A stretch of DNA of 64,000 nucleotides from Siphonodentalium dalli (Eukaryota > Mollusca > Scaphopoda > Gadilida > Siphonodentaliidae): NCBI GenBank assembly GCA_032622095.1, contig CP136065.1:109039195-109103194 (forward strand), written 5' to 3'. The stretch's first letter is position 1. Each line of letters starts with the position of its first letter. Made by a program: the position numbers and the translations under genes. Positions 32,370 through 43,767 of this stretch are shown in pieces. The notes below the pieces were generated by a model. It had not been told where the DNA came from. It searched no databases and saw nothing but the letters and a program-made list of their open reading frames with translations.

Positions 32370-34110
32370 TATTGCCATGGTTTGGCGTCCGTCGTCCGTG
32401 TGTCCGTCAACAATTTCCTTTGGCGCGGGCTACAGGTCGTACCTTTGGTCTGATCTTTATGAAATTTGTCATGAATGTTGACATTGACATGTAGATGGGA
32501 ACGAGTCATTTTGGGGTCATTCGGCCAAAAAACATGGCCGCTGGTGGCCATCTTGGATTTCAAAATTCAATCCATTGGCGCGGGCTACAGGTCGTACAGT
32601 ACGTCTGATCATCATGAAATTTGTCATGGATGTTAATATTGACATGTAGATGGGAACGAGTGATTTTGGGGTCATTCGTCTAAAAAACATGGCCGCCAGC
32701 AGCCATCTTGGATTTTACTCTTTGCATGACTAAATCCTTTGGCGCGGGATACAGGTCATACCTTTGATCTGATCTTTATGAAATTTGTCATGAATGTTGA
32801 CATTGACATGTAGATGGGAACGAGTCATTTTGGGTTCATCTGGCCAAAAAACATGGCCGCTGGTGGCCATCTTGAATTTCAAAATGCAATCCATTGGCGC
32901 GGGCTACAGGTCGTGCTGTTCGTCTGATCATCATGAAATTTGTCATGGATGTTAATATTGACATGTAGATGGGAACGAGTGATTTTGGGGTCGTTCAGCC
33001 AAAAAACATGGCCGCCAGCACTGGCCCAGCAGCCATCTTGGATTTTACTCTTTGCATGACTAAATTCTTTGGCGCGGGCTACAGGTTGTAGCTTTCGTCA
33101 GAACTTCATGAACTTTGTCATGGATGTTAACAATGACATGTAGATGGGAACGAGTGATTTTGGCGTCCGTGTGTCCGTCAACAATTTCCTTTGGCGCGGG
33201 CTACAGGTCGTACCTTTGGTCTGATCTTTATGAAATTTGTCATGAATGTTGACATTGACATGTAGATGGGAACGAGTCATTTTGGGGTCATTTGGCCAAA
33301 AAACATGGCCGCTGGTGGCCATCTTGGATTTCAAAATTCAATCCATTGGCGCGGGCTACAGGTCGTACAGTACGTCTGATCTTCATGAAATTTGTCATGG
33401 ATGTTAATATTGACATGTAGATGGGAACGAGTGATTTTGGGGTCATTCGTCTAAAAAACATGGCCGCCAGCAGCCATCTTGGATTTTACTCTTTGCATGA
33501 CTAAATCCTTTGGCGCGGGATACAGGTCATACCTTTGATCTGATCTTTATGAAATTTGTCATGAATGTTGACATTGACATGTAGATGGGAACGAGTCATT
33601 TTGGGTTCATCTGGCCAAAAAACATGGCCGCTGGTGGCCATCTTGGATTTCAAAATTCAATCCATTGGCGCGGGCTACAGGTCGTGCTGTTCGTCTGATC
33701 ATCATGGATGTTAATATTGACATGTAGATGGGAACGAGTGATTTTGGGGTCGTTCAGCCAAAAAACATGTCCGCCAGCAGCCATATTGGATTTTACTCTT
33801 TGCATGACTAAATCCTTTGGTGCGGGCTACAGGTTGTAGCTTTTGTCAAAACTTCATGAAATTTGTCATGGATGTTAACAATGACATGTAGATGGGAAAC
33901 GAGTCATTTTGGGGTCGTTCAGCCGAAAAACATGGCCGCCAGCAGCCATCTTGGATTTTACTCTTTGCATGACTAAATCCATTGGCACAGCCTACAGGTC
34001 GTACCTTTGATCAGATCATTATGAGATTTGTAAAGGCTGTAGATGGGAACAGGTCATTTTGGCCATTTTAGAATTTACTGATCCGATCATTATGAAACCT
34101 GTCATGAATG
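32370..34110 (+). repeat. ~154/165-bp tandem array with higher-order duplication
   Basis: About eleven units open with 'TTTGGCGCGGGCTACAGGTC' or 'ATTGGCGCGGGCTACAGGTC' (32419, 32573, 32738, 32892, 33067, 33189 and on). They continue 'ATGAAATTTGTCATG', 'GACATGTAGATGGGAACGAG' and 'CATGGCCGC...CATCTTGGAT'. Two unit types alternate (about 154 and 165 bp). The block from 'CGTCCGTGTGTCCGTCAACA' (32388) recurs at 33163, so a stretch of about 775 bp was duplicated. The identical minus-strand frames at 32369-32563 and 33098-33334 come from this duplication and are not genes. Confidence 0.9.
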
Positions 34111-34640
34111 TTGATATTGACATGTACATCTAGTCTTACTTAGACATTTCAATTAGCATCTTTCCTATTCCTCCATTTACTGTCAACCATTAAATTATTT
34201 CCCTACCTAAGTTGAGCTACAGTGTCATTGACACTTTCATTTTTGGATGCTATCACACTCGACAAAAGCCATCTTAGATGTTAAGGTTGCGTTTCATTTT
34301 CTACCCTTTTTTGGGTTTCTGCAATCATTCGAACAAATATGAACCAATATCAAAATTATTAATCCAAATTTTTCTTTAAAGTTAAAAATATTTTTTGTTT
34401 GGTTTACAGATAATGCGGGTTGAATTTGCCACGGTGGGGGTATGCTAGCACTCGAGTGCACACCTCTTGTTTTTTTTAAACTAAATTTTTGTTTTATATC
34501 TAAATTTTGAAAAACTAACGGCGAGGTACCCTGAGTCACCACACCAAATTTGGTTGAAATCGGTCCAGGGGCTGGGAGAAAAATCATGAACAGACAGATA
34601 GATCCTACTTAAATATATAGGTTAAACCTGTGAATCAATA
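34111..34640. repeat. mosaic-repeat tail
   Basis: 'CCAAATTTGGTTGAAATCGG', 'CCAGGGGCTGGGAGAAAAAT' and 'GAACAGACAGATAGATCC' are typical closing phrases of invertebrate mosaic repeats. The 97-codon minus-strand frame (34294-34587) is derived from this. Confidence 0.55.
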
Positions 34641-34743
34641 AAAAATGTTCAGTGAAGATACTGTATACACCATCATTAAGCATACATGTACATAAATTTG
34701 TGTGGATAGCAAGATTTTCACTTTAGAGTTATTTTTCTTCCAG

Positions 34744-34824
34744 GAATTTGTAACCTGCTTGCAATACCTTGGCTTTGTTATCCTGATTAGTATAAATGTC
34801 ATCAGCCAGATACAGATAACATAT
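34744..34824 (+). CDS. CPES: ceramide phosphoethanolamine synthase-like protein, exon 3
   Basis: It encodes 27 residues ('EFVTCLQYLGFVILI' then 'SINVISQIQITY'), in phase 0 at both ends, with acceptor TTCTTCCAG|GAA and donor TAT|GTGAGT. The stretch is a hydrophobic helix and continues naturally from exon 2 (IDKAW to EFVTC), so it is probably the last membrane span. The 12.3-kb intron before it is almost entirely transposons and tandem repeats. The coding total to this point is 358 residues. Confidence 0.75.
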
Positions 34825-35028
34825 GTGAGTAAAATTCATCAACATACATGTACATGTATAGTTATTGAATGGACAATAACTTATGTAGGGACCTGCGAGT
34901 ATTTTAGATTTGATTCACTGTTTATCGCTGGTGTGATTCAGTTTCGACACCGATTTGGAACACCTCTTCAAATAAGTTTGAATATCTAACATTGCCTCAT
35001 CATTGTTGATCAATGAGTTGACAATATC

Positions 35029-35405
35029 TTTAAAGACATATTATGGACTTGTTCAGGAGCATAAAACTGATAAGTTAGTATTCAGGCGCTATGTCATCTG
35101 GCCGAATGTGGAATTCTACTAACATCGCCGAAAATCTCAAGCAAATCGACCGTACCACTACATAGAACAAATTGTCTGAAATACTCTCAATTGTAAATAT
35201 TTACTTCTCGATTCGGGATGCAATTATCGGCGATAAACAAACGAAAACGATTTTTCCATTGAGAGTCACTGCATTTAATTGATATATAAGACTGATGGTG
35301 TGTATTGTCAATTTGGATATAATATTTGTAAAAATAACAGCCATGAGCATGATTATGCTCCAGTTTGATTTGATCACCCCACCGGACTGTTTCACATCAC
35401 TATAA
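35029..35405 (+). mobile_element. TTAA MITE family B, copy 2
   Basis: It starts TTAAAGACATATTATGGACT and follows the 2.6-kb copy throughout ('TTCTACTAACATCGCCGAAA', 'GACTGATGGTGTGTATTGTC'). It ends 'TTTCACATCACTATAAA', with the right TTAA mutated. Confidence 0.7.
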
Positions 35406-35817
35406 AAAGCCGATGATATTAATCTTATCAGATTGACGTCGCTAGAATTGCTATCGAGGTCCTATTTCTAGGATGTCCTATTTCTAGGACGTCCTATTTC
35501 TAGGACGACGGGGCTTTCCCAAGACAACGTTTTAAATTGTTTCCAAATATGGAGTGCATTCCTAGTGTAGTAGATCTTTGTGTGAATCGTAGTATTTAGT
35601 ATTATTTATAAAAACAACAGGTGCGAACAAATAGTCAGGAATGAATATCGTTGGCTTATAATAATTGAAAGATAATGTCTCCTAGATTTTTATCGCATTC
35701 AATTATGAATATATTTCCTGTGTTCTGAATTAAAAAATTTTGTCCTGTTTCAATATGCGTCAGAAAATTTTCACCACTTCATTGACCTCTGATCTCGCAA
35801 TCATGAAGATGTGTTGT
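35406..35817. other. non-coding, with a short 18-bp triplication
   Basis: 'GTCCTATTTCTAGGAC/AT' is repeated three times in a row at 35458-35504. Each unit is partly palindromic. Nothing else is recognised. Confidence 0.5.
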
Positions 35818-36430
35818 CCGTCGTCCGTCCGTCCGCTTTTGGTTTCCGGATGATAACTTTAGATTGAATCGAGTGAACTGAACCAAATTTGCTATGTTTG
35901 TTTACCATACCAAAATACAGATCAAGTTCGAATATGGGTTTCGTCCGCATGATTTTGACTGAGTTATGCCACTTTTTTTACTTAGATTTTACCTGATTTG
36001 CGGTTTCCGGATGATAACTTTAGATTGAATCAAATGAACTGAACCAAATTTGGTATATTAGTTTACTGCCCCAAAATACAGATCAAGTTCGAATATTGGT
36101 TTCGTCCTCATGATTTTGATTGAGTTATGTCACTTTTTTTACTTAGATTTTACCTGATTTGGGGTTTCCGGATGATAACTTTAGATTGAATCAAGTGAAC
36201 TGAACCGAATTTGTTATATTAGTTTACCCCCCCCCCCCCAAAATACAGATCAAGTTCTAATATGGGTTTCATCCGCATGATTTTGACTGAGTTATGCCCC
36301 TTTTTCGACTTAAGATTTTATCTGATATGCCGCATATGCGGTTTCCAGATGATAACTTTAGATTGAATCGAGTGAACTGAACCAAATTTGGTATACAGAT
36401 CAAATTCAAATATGTATTCTGTCTACATGC
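35818..36430 (+). repeat. ~161-177-bp tandem array (family I)
   Basis: Four units start with 'GGTTTCCGGATGATAACTTT' at 35841, 36002, 36163 and 36340. They continue 'AACTGAACCAAATTTG', 'AAAATACAGATCAAGTTC' and 'GACTGAGTTATGCC'. The array is preceded by a CCGTCCGTCCG tract. The wording is close to family J at 59.2-62.05 kb. Confidence 0.85.
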
Positions 36431-37002
36431 CCCACTCTACTCCAGAAACGGGTGTATTATGCCACTCCCAGACGGCGTGCTCTTGTTAAAGAGACTGGAT
36501 TCCCACTTGCAATGAGCTGTTACATCACAAACAATGAAATAGAATCCAATCTCATGGACCAATGGAAAGAAGGGAATCCCATTAATACAGAAATGGAATT
36601 GGCATATGGAATTCTAGAGATGAAAATCTGATGTCTGCTTTTTAAAGAGACTGTGATTTTAGCTACCATTAAAACGTGGTACACATATTTGTTGTGACCA
36701 GTGTGTCATGGTTAAATCAGGCTGTTTGTCACAGACAAATAAAACAATATGCATCAGAGACAGAATACCCAGTGTTTCCCGACGATCTGTGTTGAATTGG
36801 TTAGTCGACTAACTGACTCGATTATTAATAAAGTGGACCTTGAAATCCATCAGACGATTAGTTGAAACAAATACCCAAACTTTGTCTACTGATCACCAAG
36901 ACAGCAGAAATGATTTTATCCATTTAAATAATGAACAATCTTCAAGAAATCGGTACCGAAATGTTCAGAGACCCAATTATTAACTCATTGTAGGCTTGTA
37001 AC
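36431..37002. other. non-coding, decayed repeat traces
   Basis: 'GTGTTGAATTGGTTAGTCGA' (36788) and 'GACGATTAGTTGAAAC' (36853) look like the worn ends of a small hAT relative of the 37735 element. Nothing else was found. Confidence 0.4.
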
Positions 37003-37608
37003 CAGGGTCCGCGCTGAACCGATATTTACTTTTGCCAAATAATTTGCCAAATGAAAATATTTTTTGCCAAATTATTTTAGCATTTGCCAAATGTTATCCC
37101 TAATAGTATCATTTTCTGCAGCCTTAAGTCTTTTGTTTCGACACTTGTGGTTTGTACGAATTTTGATATCGATAGAAAAGCAGTAAGTTAATAATTAACT
37201 ATACTTGCATCTCTATTGTGGGTTATCAAAAATACAATAAGCCAATCACCGAACAATACAATGCTAGAAGGGTTGCTTCATCAGAAGGGCACATCACAGG
37301 AGTATTAGCTATGTAAACACCACCACATTAAATACTAGTAATCACTCCAGCCATCCGTAATAATGCTATGAGATTAACTGCATCTTCATAGAGGTGTTAA
37401 CTTTTTCATAAACCTTATAAAACACCACTAATATAATTATGTTGTAATCGTTTCCTGAAACGAATGGTATTGATTCACCAATATTGTTCAACTTTCTTGA
37501 GGAATTAAAAAGTGACTTGCCAAAACTTTTGCCAAATGAAAATATTTTTTGCCAAATGTGAATTATTTTTGCCATTGGCAAATTTGGCAAGTGGCAGCGC
37601 GAACCCTG
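37003..37608. mobile_element. non-autonomous hAT element 1
   Basis: CAGGGTCCGCGCTGAACC at the left mirrors GGCAGCGCGAACCCTG at the right. The flanks are CTTGTAAC (36995-37002) and CTTGTAGC (37609-37616), an 8-bp duplication with one mismatch. CAGGG ends with an 8-bp duplication are hAT hallmarks. The subterminal zones repeat 'TTTGCCAAATGAAAATATTT' on both sides. There is no transposase. Confidence 0.85.
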
Positions 37609-37734
37609 CTTGTAGCCACCATTTGATGATCCAGGCATGTTTAATATTATGTACCACGTGATCACTGGAGCAGAACTCTTTTATGTTTTATTAATTGTTT
37701 ATCATCAAAGACGCGGATGCATAATACTGTGCTG

Positions 37735-38250
37735 TAGTGTTGAAACGATTAATCGACTAGTCGAAATCGATGCGATTATTAAATTAGTCAATCCCGAAAT
37801 CTGCTAGTCGACTAGTCGGGAAAGAGCAGTACCTATGTGCTATCATGACAGCAGTGCCATTGCATGGCCATATTATCATGTAATCTGTAACAGTTAACAC
37901 ATATTAACTTCTTAAAGCCTTATTGCATTGTTCCTTTAACGATGCCACTGCCAGTCATGCACGGGCGGTGAACTCCATGACCTGAACTGAACCCAATGTA
38001 TGCACGTGTAGGCGCAGTTTCTTTTATGTTGATAATCAAAGACATGTTCAAAGTGTCGCTGCCGACTGAACACTGTCTAGTTCCATGTGACGCAATTGAC
38101 CAGTGATAACTTCTCACTGTCACACGGGTAATACTAGAGTAATGATGCAACAAAATGGCTTCAATGATATACGAAACATAATTCGCGACAAGTCAAGCTG
38201 GTAAAGCCAACTCAGTAACTGAATAAATTCTAGATCATTCTTATACCCAT

Positions 38251-38283
<33 letters not shown>

Positions 38284-38712
38284 CGACACATGAGGCGCCA
38301 ATTCAGTGAGACAAACACCCAACATCTCATTAGCGAGACTTACGAACCAGACTTGCCTATTTATTTCCAGGTTACCGGCAACAATTTTTGTTTAAATAAA
38401 ATGTTTTTATTACCTGCATTCCCCAAACCGTGAGATTATATGGAGGTTGCAGGAGAACCGGGTTTAATACATGTACATCAAATTGGGAGACACACGGGCA
38501 AAACGGAGATTACATAGTTCACGTGCTTTCCGTTTGAACGTTCCGACACGGAAGAGTTGGATACTCGAAACTGCGATGCCACATGGCCCATTTTATACGT
38601 CATATGGGCATAGAAACAGGGAACTCTTAGAAGGGGTCCGACTAGTCGACTAGTAGTCGATTACCTCTGGCGACTAGTCGATTCCTTAAAATCGCTAATC
38701 GTTTCAACACTA
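37735..38712. mobile_element. non-autonomous hAT element 2
   Basis: TAGTGTTGAAACGATTAATC at the left mirrors TAATCGTTTCAACACTA at the right. The perfect 8-bp duplication CTGTGCTG lies at 37727-37734 and 38713-38720. The subterminal regions are rich in CGACTAGTCG palindromes. The interior holds a run of 31 C (38252-38282) and no transposase. Small frames inside (37920-38153, 38471-38653) are not supported as genes. Confidence 0.92.
38252..38282. repeat. C31 homopolymer
   Basis: Thirty-one consecutive C, equivalent to a G31 run on the minus strand, lie inside hAT element 2. The length may be inexact in the assembly. Confidence 0.95.
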
Positions 38713-38720
38713 CTGTGCTG

Positions 38721-39837
38721 ATGCGATTTCGGGCTAGCTGGTATTGTTTAAGCATACCTTACATGTATATGGCTCATATGAATCTTCAAATTATCTCTAT
38801 ATATCTGACCTGAGTTCCATCTTGTTCTAAATATCTATAAAGCACAAAGACTTAGAACAGCATGGAAATCAGGTCACGAAAATTATTAATTTATTATTGT
38901 TAATTATTATGGGTTACATAAAGCATCAACAGTCACCAGTTCCTGATTCAGGTGTGTTTTGCATTCCTGAATCAAATTTTTTTTAATATCCTTCCCTTAT
39001 CCTGTAAAATTACAACTGTTTGGAAATGCTTTTATCGATTAATATTGATTGTATTTAGAATATTTTCTGGTTAAAACAGTATTGGTTACTGTAAACAGAG
39101 ACCAATAATTTTATTGTGTAATTTTGTCACAAATAAACGTAAATTAGACTCATTATCGCTTATAACTATGAAATAAAACAATACAAACAATCAATCTGGG
39201 ACATTTGACATTCAGAGCATAGCTATTAGAACACCATAATGATTTCTATTGCTATATGGTATCGCCTGAATGGTCTGTCTAAATTGAACAATAAACATTT
39301 AATCTTCACATTTTATAATAAAATATTCTGAATAAAATCACTATTAATTTGGTAGGAGCGTTTCCGGACATGTGTCTTCAATTCATATTTATTATTTTAT
39401 ACCCACAAAACTATGTTAAAATTGTGATACGAAGAGATAATCCATCTTTAATATAGACCTATATATTAATAGAGGCGGTTTTTGTTGGGGACTTTTTATG
39501 ACAGGATTTCTTGTGAACTAAAATTAAAGGGATGGGGGCGGCTTTCGTTGTAGGTTTTAATTTAGAAATAACATTTATAAAATTATGATAAGTTCCTCAA
39601 TAATATACTAATAGTATAGCACAATGATGATATGAATGCGATATTATTCACAAAACACGCTTTGTTTCAGAGAAAATTCAGGCCGAGTGTTTTTAGTTTC
39701 TCACAAAAAGCGCAGTGAATTGTTTATATGCAGAGTCATGATATTGCATCATTTCCTTATTTATATTCACGCACATTGTATGTCGGTTGTAAAACCCCTA
39801 ATCTTCTGAAAATCACAAATTGTTTCAACATTATTGA
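38721..39837. other. intron sequence, nothing recognised
   Basis: AT-rich, with no shared repeat or coding signal. Confidence 0.45.
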
Positions 39838-40025
39838 TGGGGCCTTGGTGGCTCAGTCGGTTAGGGGTACAACTCCAAGCCGTCTCGCCTCCAACACTGG
39901 CGATGAGGCTTCAAATCCAGATGTTTCATCATGGACTTTGTAACTTGAAATCGTTATCTGGTGGAGTTGCCAGTTACTCGCCGATGGTTTTCGCACATGG
40001 TGGACAAGTTTATCAGCCATTGAAA
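39838..40025 (+). mobile_element. tRNA-derived SINE, truncated copy
   Basis: The A box TGGCTCAGTCGG (39849-39860) and a B-box-like GGCTTCAAATCC (39907-39918) are followed by 'TTTGTAACTTGAAATCGTTA' and 'GTTTATCAGCCATTG', as in the 13.6-kb SINE. The 3' part and tail are missing. Confidence 0.75.
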
Positions 40026-40640
40026 TCATTCTCTCATTATCCAAACCCAAGTGTCAGGCATGACATCACATGTTTTGGCACATCAAAGAAACAGGCATTC
40101 TATGTTACACGCCAAGGCGATGGATACGAAAGTTAAAATGTCACAAAAGGATTGTGGCAATAAAAATGTGCATATTGCCAATCCAGTGACCCCAGTCAGC
40201 CCAGTGACACGAAAAAGCAAACACCCATGTCCGAATTTACTAGGAGGAAGATAGATCCCAGTACCAAAGTCAAATATGCCAGGCCATTTTTGCAGTTTGT
40301 TGTAGTGGATGGTATGCCATCTGAGTCGGTTGTCGGGCAAGCGTTCAACCCAATCCTCCCGTTTTCCATGGCATAAAAGCACATTATTTTTCTTCCCATT
40401 GATGACTCTATGAATAACTGCATGCTGGCCACAATAATGTGCGTGTATCGGACAGCTAATTATATTGAAATAGCAATCTTGATTCTTGCAACAATCTCGC
40501 TGTTGGGACAATTTTTTTTGAGGTACTGTTTTTTTTTAAATCACGGTTTCCATGCAGTCACTATTGTCTTATTTACGCATGCGCTTATTTTACTGTTGCC
40601 TGTGGGATAAAATGGAGCTTTCCCTGCTTGAATGTATGTT
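40026..40640. other. non-coding, nothing recognised
   Basis: The minus-strand 142-codon frame (40083-40511) starts on the SINE flank, has no domain and overlaps other frames. I do not support it as a gene. Confidence 0.4.
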
Positions 40641-40785
40641 TATTTATGAGCTTTTATAACTTTTATCGATCGATGATTATACATGATTCGATATTTGATT
40701 CAATTTGCGAATATTAGTGCATTTTCGATTCAATATTTGGTTCGAAGGCAAACAAAATACATGTATTCGCAGGACCCTACTGTAG
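40641..40785. mobile_element. right-end fragment of a hAT-like element
   Basis: 'GATTCGATATTTGATTCAAT' words and the end 'TTCGCAGGACCCTA' (to about 40780) match the right end of the hAT-like element at 50494-51187 (TTTTCAGGACCCTA). The left end was not found. Confidence 0.5.
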
Positions 40786-41295
40786 ATATACATGTACATG
40801 TACAGCTATTTTATAAGTTGGAAAGGAATAATTGCTATTCCCGGTAGTTTTAACATCATGTAGTCATTTTCTGTTAGCTGCATGTATACAAATAAGATAA
40901 TTGCCCACCCTAAACTTTGATAAACCTGGTACATGTACATTGTATATTCACAATATTGATATATAAAGGAAATGATCTTTTCATCATGCAAACAAATAGC
41001 TAACCGCCTAGGTAATTGCTTTTTGTGAATGGAAATCACATCAAATTAAATTTCCTATTATTTAATGCTAAATTTGCCCCATTTCAGAAGCTAATGTAGG
41101 CCCTGCAAAGTTCGACTGCACCTTCAATATAATGGCAATGTTTTATCCTTTCAGTTAAATGGATTCCTGCAAGTGAAATGAAGCGCATCAATTGCAAGCA
41201 AGATAAAGAATATGGTGACATACTCATGGATTAAGACCAGCACAGCGTGAGGAAATGATTACCATGAAATACAACATATTGCCTTTTCAAAATGT
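40786..41295. other. intron sequence, nothing recognised
   Basis: Only a TACATGTACATGTA palindromic microsatellite (40790-40803) stands out. Confidence 0.45.
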
Positions 41296-41304
41296 AACCA
41301 TTTT

Positions 41305-42470
41305 GTTGAACAGTTTGATTAAAACCGAAATTCAGTGCCATTCTAATCGACTATGTCTGGAGACACCAGGACTCCCATTTATTTTAGGAATAAAAGGGAT
41401 TCCCCATTTTGTGGAATCTCATTGATATTCATGTTGCCGCCAAAAATGAAATATTTATAAATGCGATCAATATTTAGGTCTATGTATGTGCACCTGAAAT
41501 CAGGCCTGCATATTTGAGGCAAATGACCGTTCAGTTTACCTGGAGGTTACTTAAAATGTAAATGACGTGCAAAAGTTTTCTTTAGGTCTCGCCATCACCT
41601 GTTCTCACCTTAATTATTGCTCAATCAAGTTCCAAAATGGACATTTCAAATTATTACTTCAATCAATTACACATTGCTAGGTAATAATACCAGTAGTAGT
41701 GATATATAACAGTTTGTGAAACCCTCTAGTAACCTATGGTTTACCAGTTATCCTGAATTAGGCACAAATTAGGCGAACGAAAAATAGGTTACGCATAATT
41801 ATGAAATTTGCTCATGTTTGGATGCTACAAATAAATACATAAGAATTAAATAAAGATACGACAATAAATTAACTATCTATCTGTTTTCTTTGTATTCAGT
41901 TGTCATACTGTGGTGATGTTGCATCATCTCCTTATTTAGAATATAATGCAATCCATTTACTACGATTTATTATACAGTCATATTAAACATTCCTTATTTG
42001 GGATGTGACATAATTATCCATGTGGGGAGAAAATACAAACTAGATTAATAAATTTTGAATCTCTTCTTGAAACAATTCTGTTCTGTATAGTTGTTCTACC
42101 CCATCATTCCCAAATTATGAAGTGATATACATTAGTTGGATTTTGAACAAACAACTGGTAGAACGAAACAACTTTTTTGGAACTTTTAATCAGTTAAGAT
42201 TCTAGACGCTGATGCATGGTTTAAAATTGCTTTGTGAAACTTCGTCAGACACTGCGGGCGGGGTTTGGGTGAAGTTTTAAAAAAAGTGTGAACATAAATT
42301 GCCTTTTGCAGGAGGTTATCGATTGGTCAAGGGAATGAGATATCACATTCTTCTCTGTGATTGTTATCTGCGAGCAATTTTAATTGGAATGATTTATTCC
42401 AAGGGAGTCTCCAGACATAGTCGATTATAATGAGATTGACTGAGTCTGTGTTTTAATCAGACTGTTTGTA
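41305..42470. mobile_element. ~1.15-kb inverted-repeat element
   Basis: The left end 'AACAGTTTGATTAAAACC' (41308) and 'TAATCGACTATGTCTGGAGA' (41346) are mirrored by 'TCTCCAGACATAGTCGATTA' (42408) and 'TTTTAATCAGACTGTTTG' (42453). The inverted ends are about 65 bp with gaps. No target duplication was resolved and there is no coding in the interior. Confidence 0.65.
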
Positions 42471-43283
42471 GAATAATTTTGACTAAATGGTACTGTGAAA
42501 TTATTAAAACGGGATTCTGGTTATGGTATTCAAATTCTATTGATGTTCTTTTTAAACATTCATAAGTGATAGTGATTTTATTTGATGCAGAACTGAATAC
42601 TTCTCCGATTATTGACATTAATTCAGTGCCATAAGTTAGTGATATTTATGATAAGCATGCTCTGTTTAGTTGGATATTCAGGAAATCGGGCATGAAAACA
42701 GCTGACAATTTGGGATATAGAGAAACTAAACTTAAAAAGAAAAAGAAACTTTCTCAAGAAACTTCTAAAAATACTAAAATACTTATTAATTTGATAATAA
42801 AGATACTTTGCAGAGAAGATGAGGCCTATCTCATATACTTAATAATACATGTAGTGTCAGCACGATTATTAATTTTAGAGAAAATTCCCAATGATCACTA
42901 TTAGTTAACATTGAGACATACATGTAGAGAGAAATTGCCATCACTATTATTAATTTCAGCCTAAATTCCTACCCATCACTATTGTTAGGCCATCATGATT
43001 ATTAGGCTCCTGAGAGTAAGCAGAAAGAGGTCCCCAGAGGTGATTTTTTTGTTCTCTTTTTTTATATACAGTTTGTATTACAGATATATAAGTTATAACG
43101 TATATTCACAATAATATTATAATTATGTCAATTTCTTCCTTTTCTGTATTTGATTTTATTGTTCTGCAATGCCACCTCAAACATAAGAATTTTAAAAATA
43201 TAATTATAAGTATTGTATTGTTACCAGTCTATAGCCGAACTGTTTTGTGCGTTGTTGATATACATGTAGTTTGCTTTTCAAAG
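42471..43283. other. intron sequence, nothing recognised
   Basis: AT-rich. Frames at 42692-42904 (Lys-rich) and 43125-43328 show no domain. Confidence 0.4.
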
Positions 43284-43287
43284 ACAG

Positions 43288-43482
43288 TTCAACTATATTA
43301 TATTAATGAGATGGACAACACCATATAGACCCATCAAACAATTCCCACAGGAGTCCCCAATCAACTTTGTGAAAGTTGATCGAGAGCTCCCGTACAAATT
43401 CCTCAACTGGTCAACAGGGTATTATCTTAATTATATTCAACCATCTGTTTTGGAAAAGAAAGCTTGTACTACAACCAGTGAG
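43288..43482 (+). CDS. candidate CPES exon 4 (3' part unresolved)
   Basis: From acceptor ACAG|TTC this reads 65 codons, including 'MRWTTPYRPIKQFPQ', 'ESPINFVKVDRELPYKFL' and 'NWSTGYYLNYIQPSVLEK'. It reaches a good donor, GAG|GTGAGG, in phase 0 at both ends, as required after exon 3. Two alternatives exist. AAAG|ACA (43284) gives a short 14-residue tail with a TAG at 43326-43328. CCACAG|GAG (43351) gives 44 codons. If unspliced, the frame stops at 43510-43512. The composition looks protein-like, but I recognise no domain, so the link to CPES rests on phase and position. Confidence 0.35.
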
Positions 43483-43767
43483 GTGAGGTGTGAGTGCTAC
43501 TTGACTGTGTGACAAAGTTCTACTTTCATTTGAAGGGGAACTGCAGAGGCAGGACTGATTAGATTATTGGTATATAAATTGTTATATAGATTGCATCCAG
43601 TGCAGTGGGTCCTGCTGAATTGCTATGATGTTGGTTGGAAAAACTGATGCTGTTAAGAAAAATTTCCATTATTTTTTTTGTAAAGTTGTAAACTTTGCAA
43701 TGTTTGGATAATTTTCAACAACTAACATAGCCATTATCAGTAAAATATTGTACAATATACATGTTTT

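Noticed and set aside
32369-33334. Two frames sharing 57 identical residues, a possible duplicated gene
   Set aside because: They lie entirely in the 154/165-bp tandem array. The identity comes from duplication of the array.
32419-34010. Regularly spaced repeats resembling a CRISPR array
   Set aside because: The units are 150-165 bp and contiguous, without short repeats alternating with unique spacers, and the context is animal nuclear DNA.
34825-34989. Read-through extension of CPES exon 3 to a stop at 34989
   Set aside because: A strong GTGAGT donor lies at 34825 and the following residues do not look like protein. Intron retention is possible but unlikely as the main form.
40083-40511. 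142-codon minus-strand frame with Cys-rich start
   Set aside because: It overlaps a plus-strand SINE flank and other frames, and has no domain or signal consistent with a gene.
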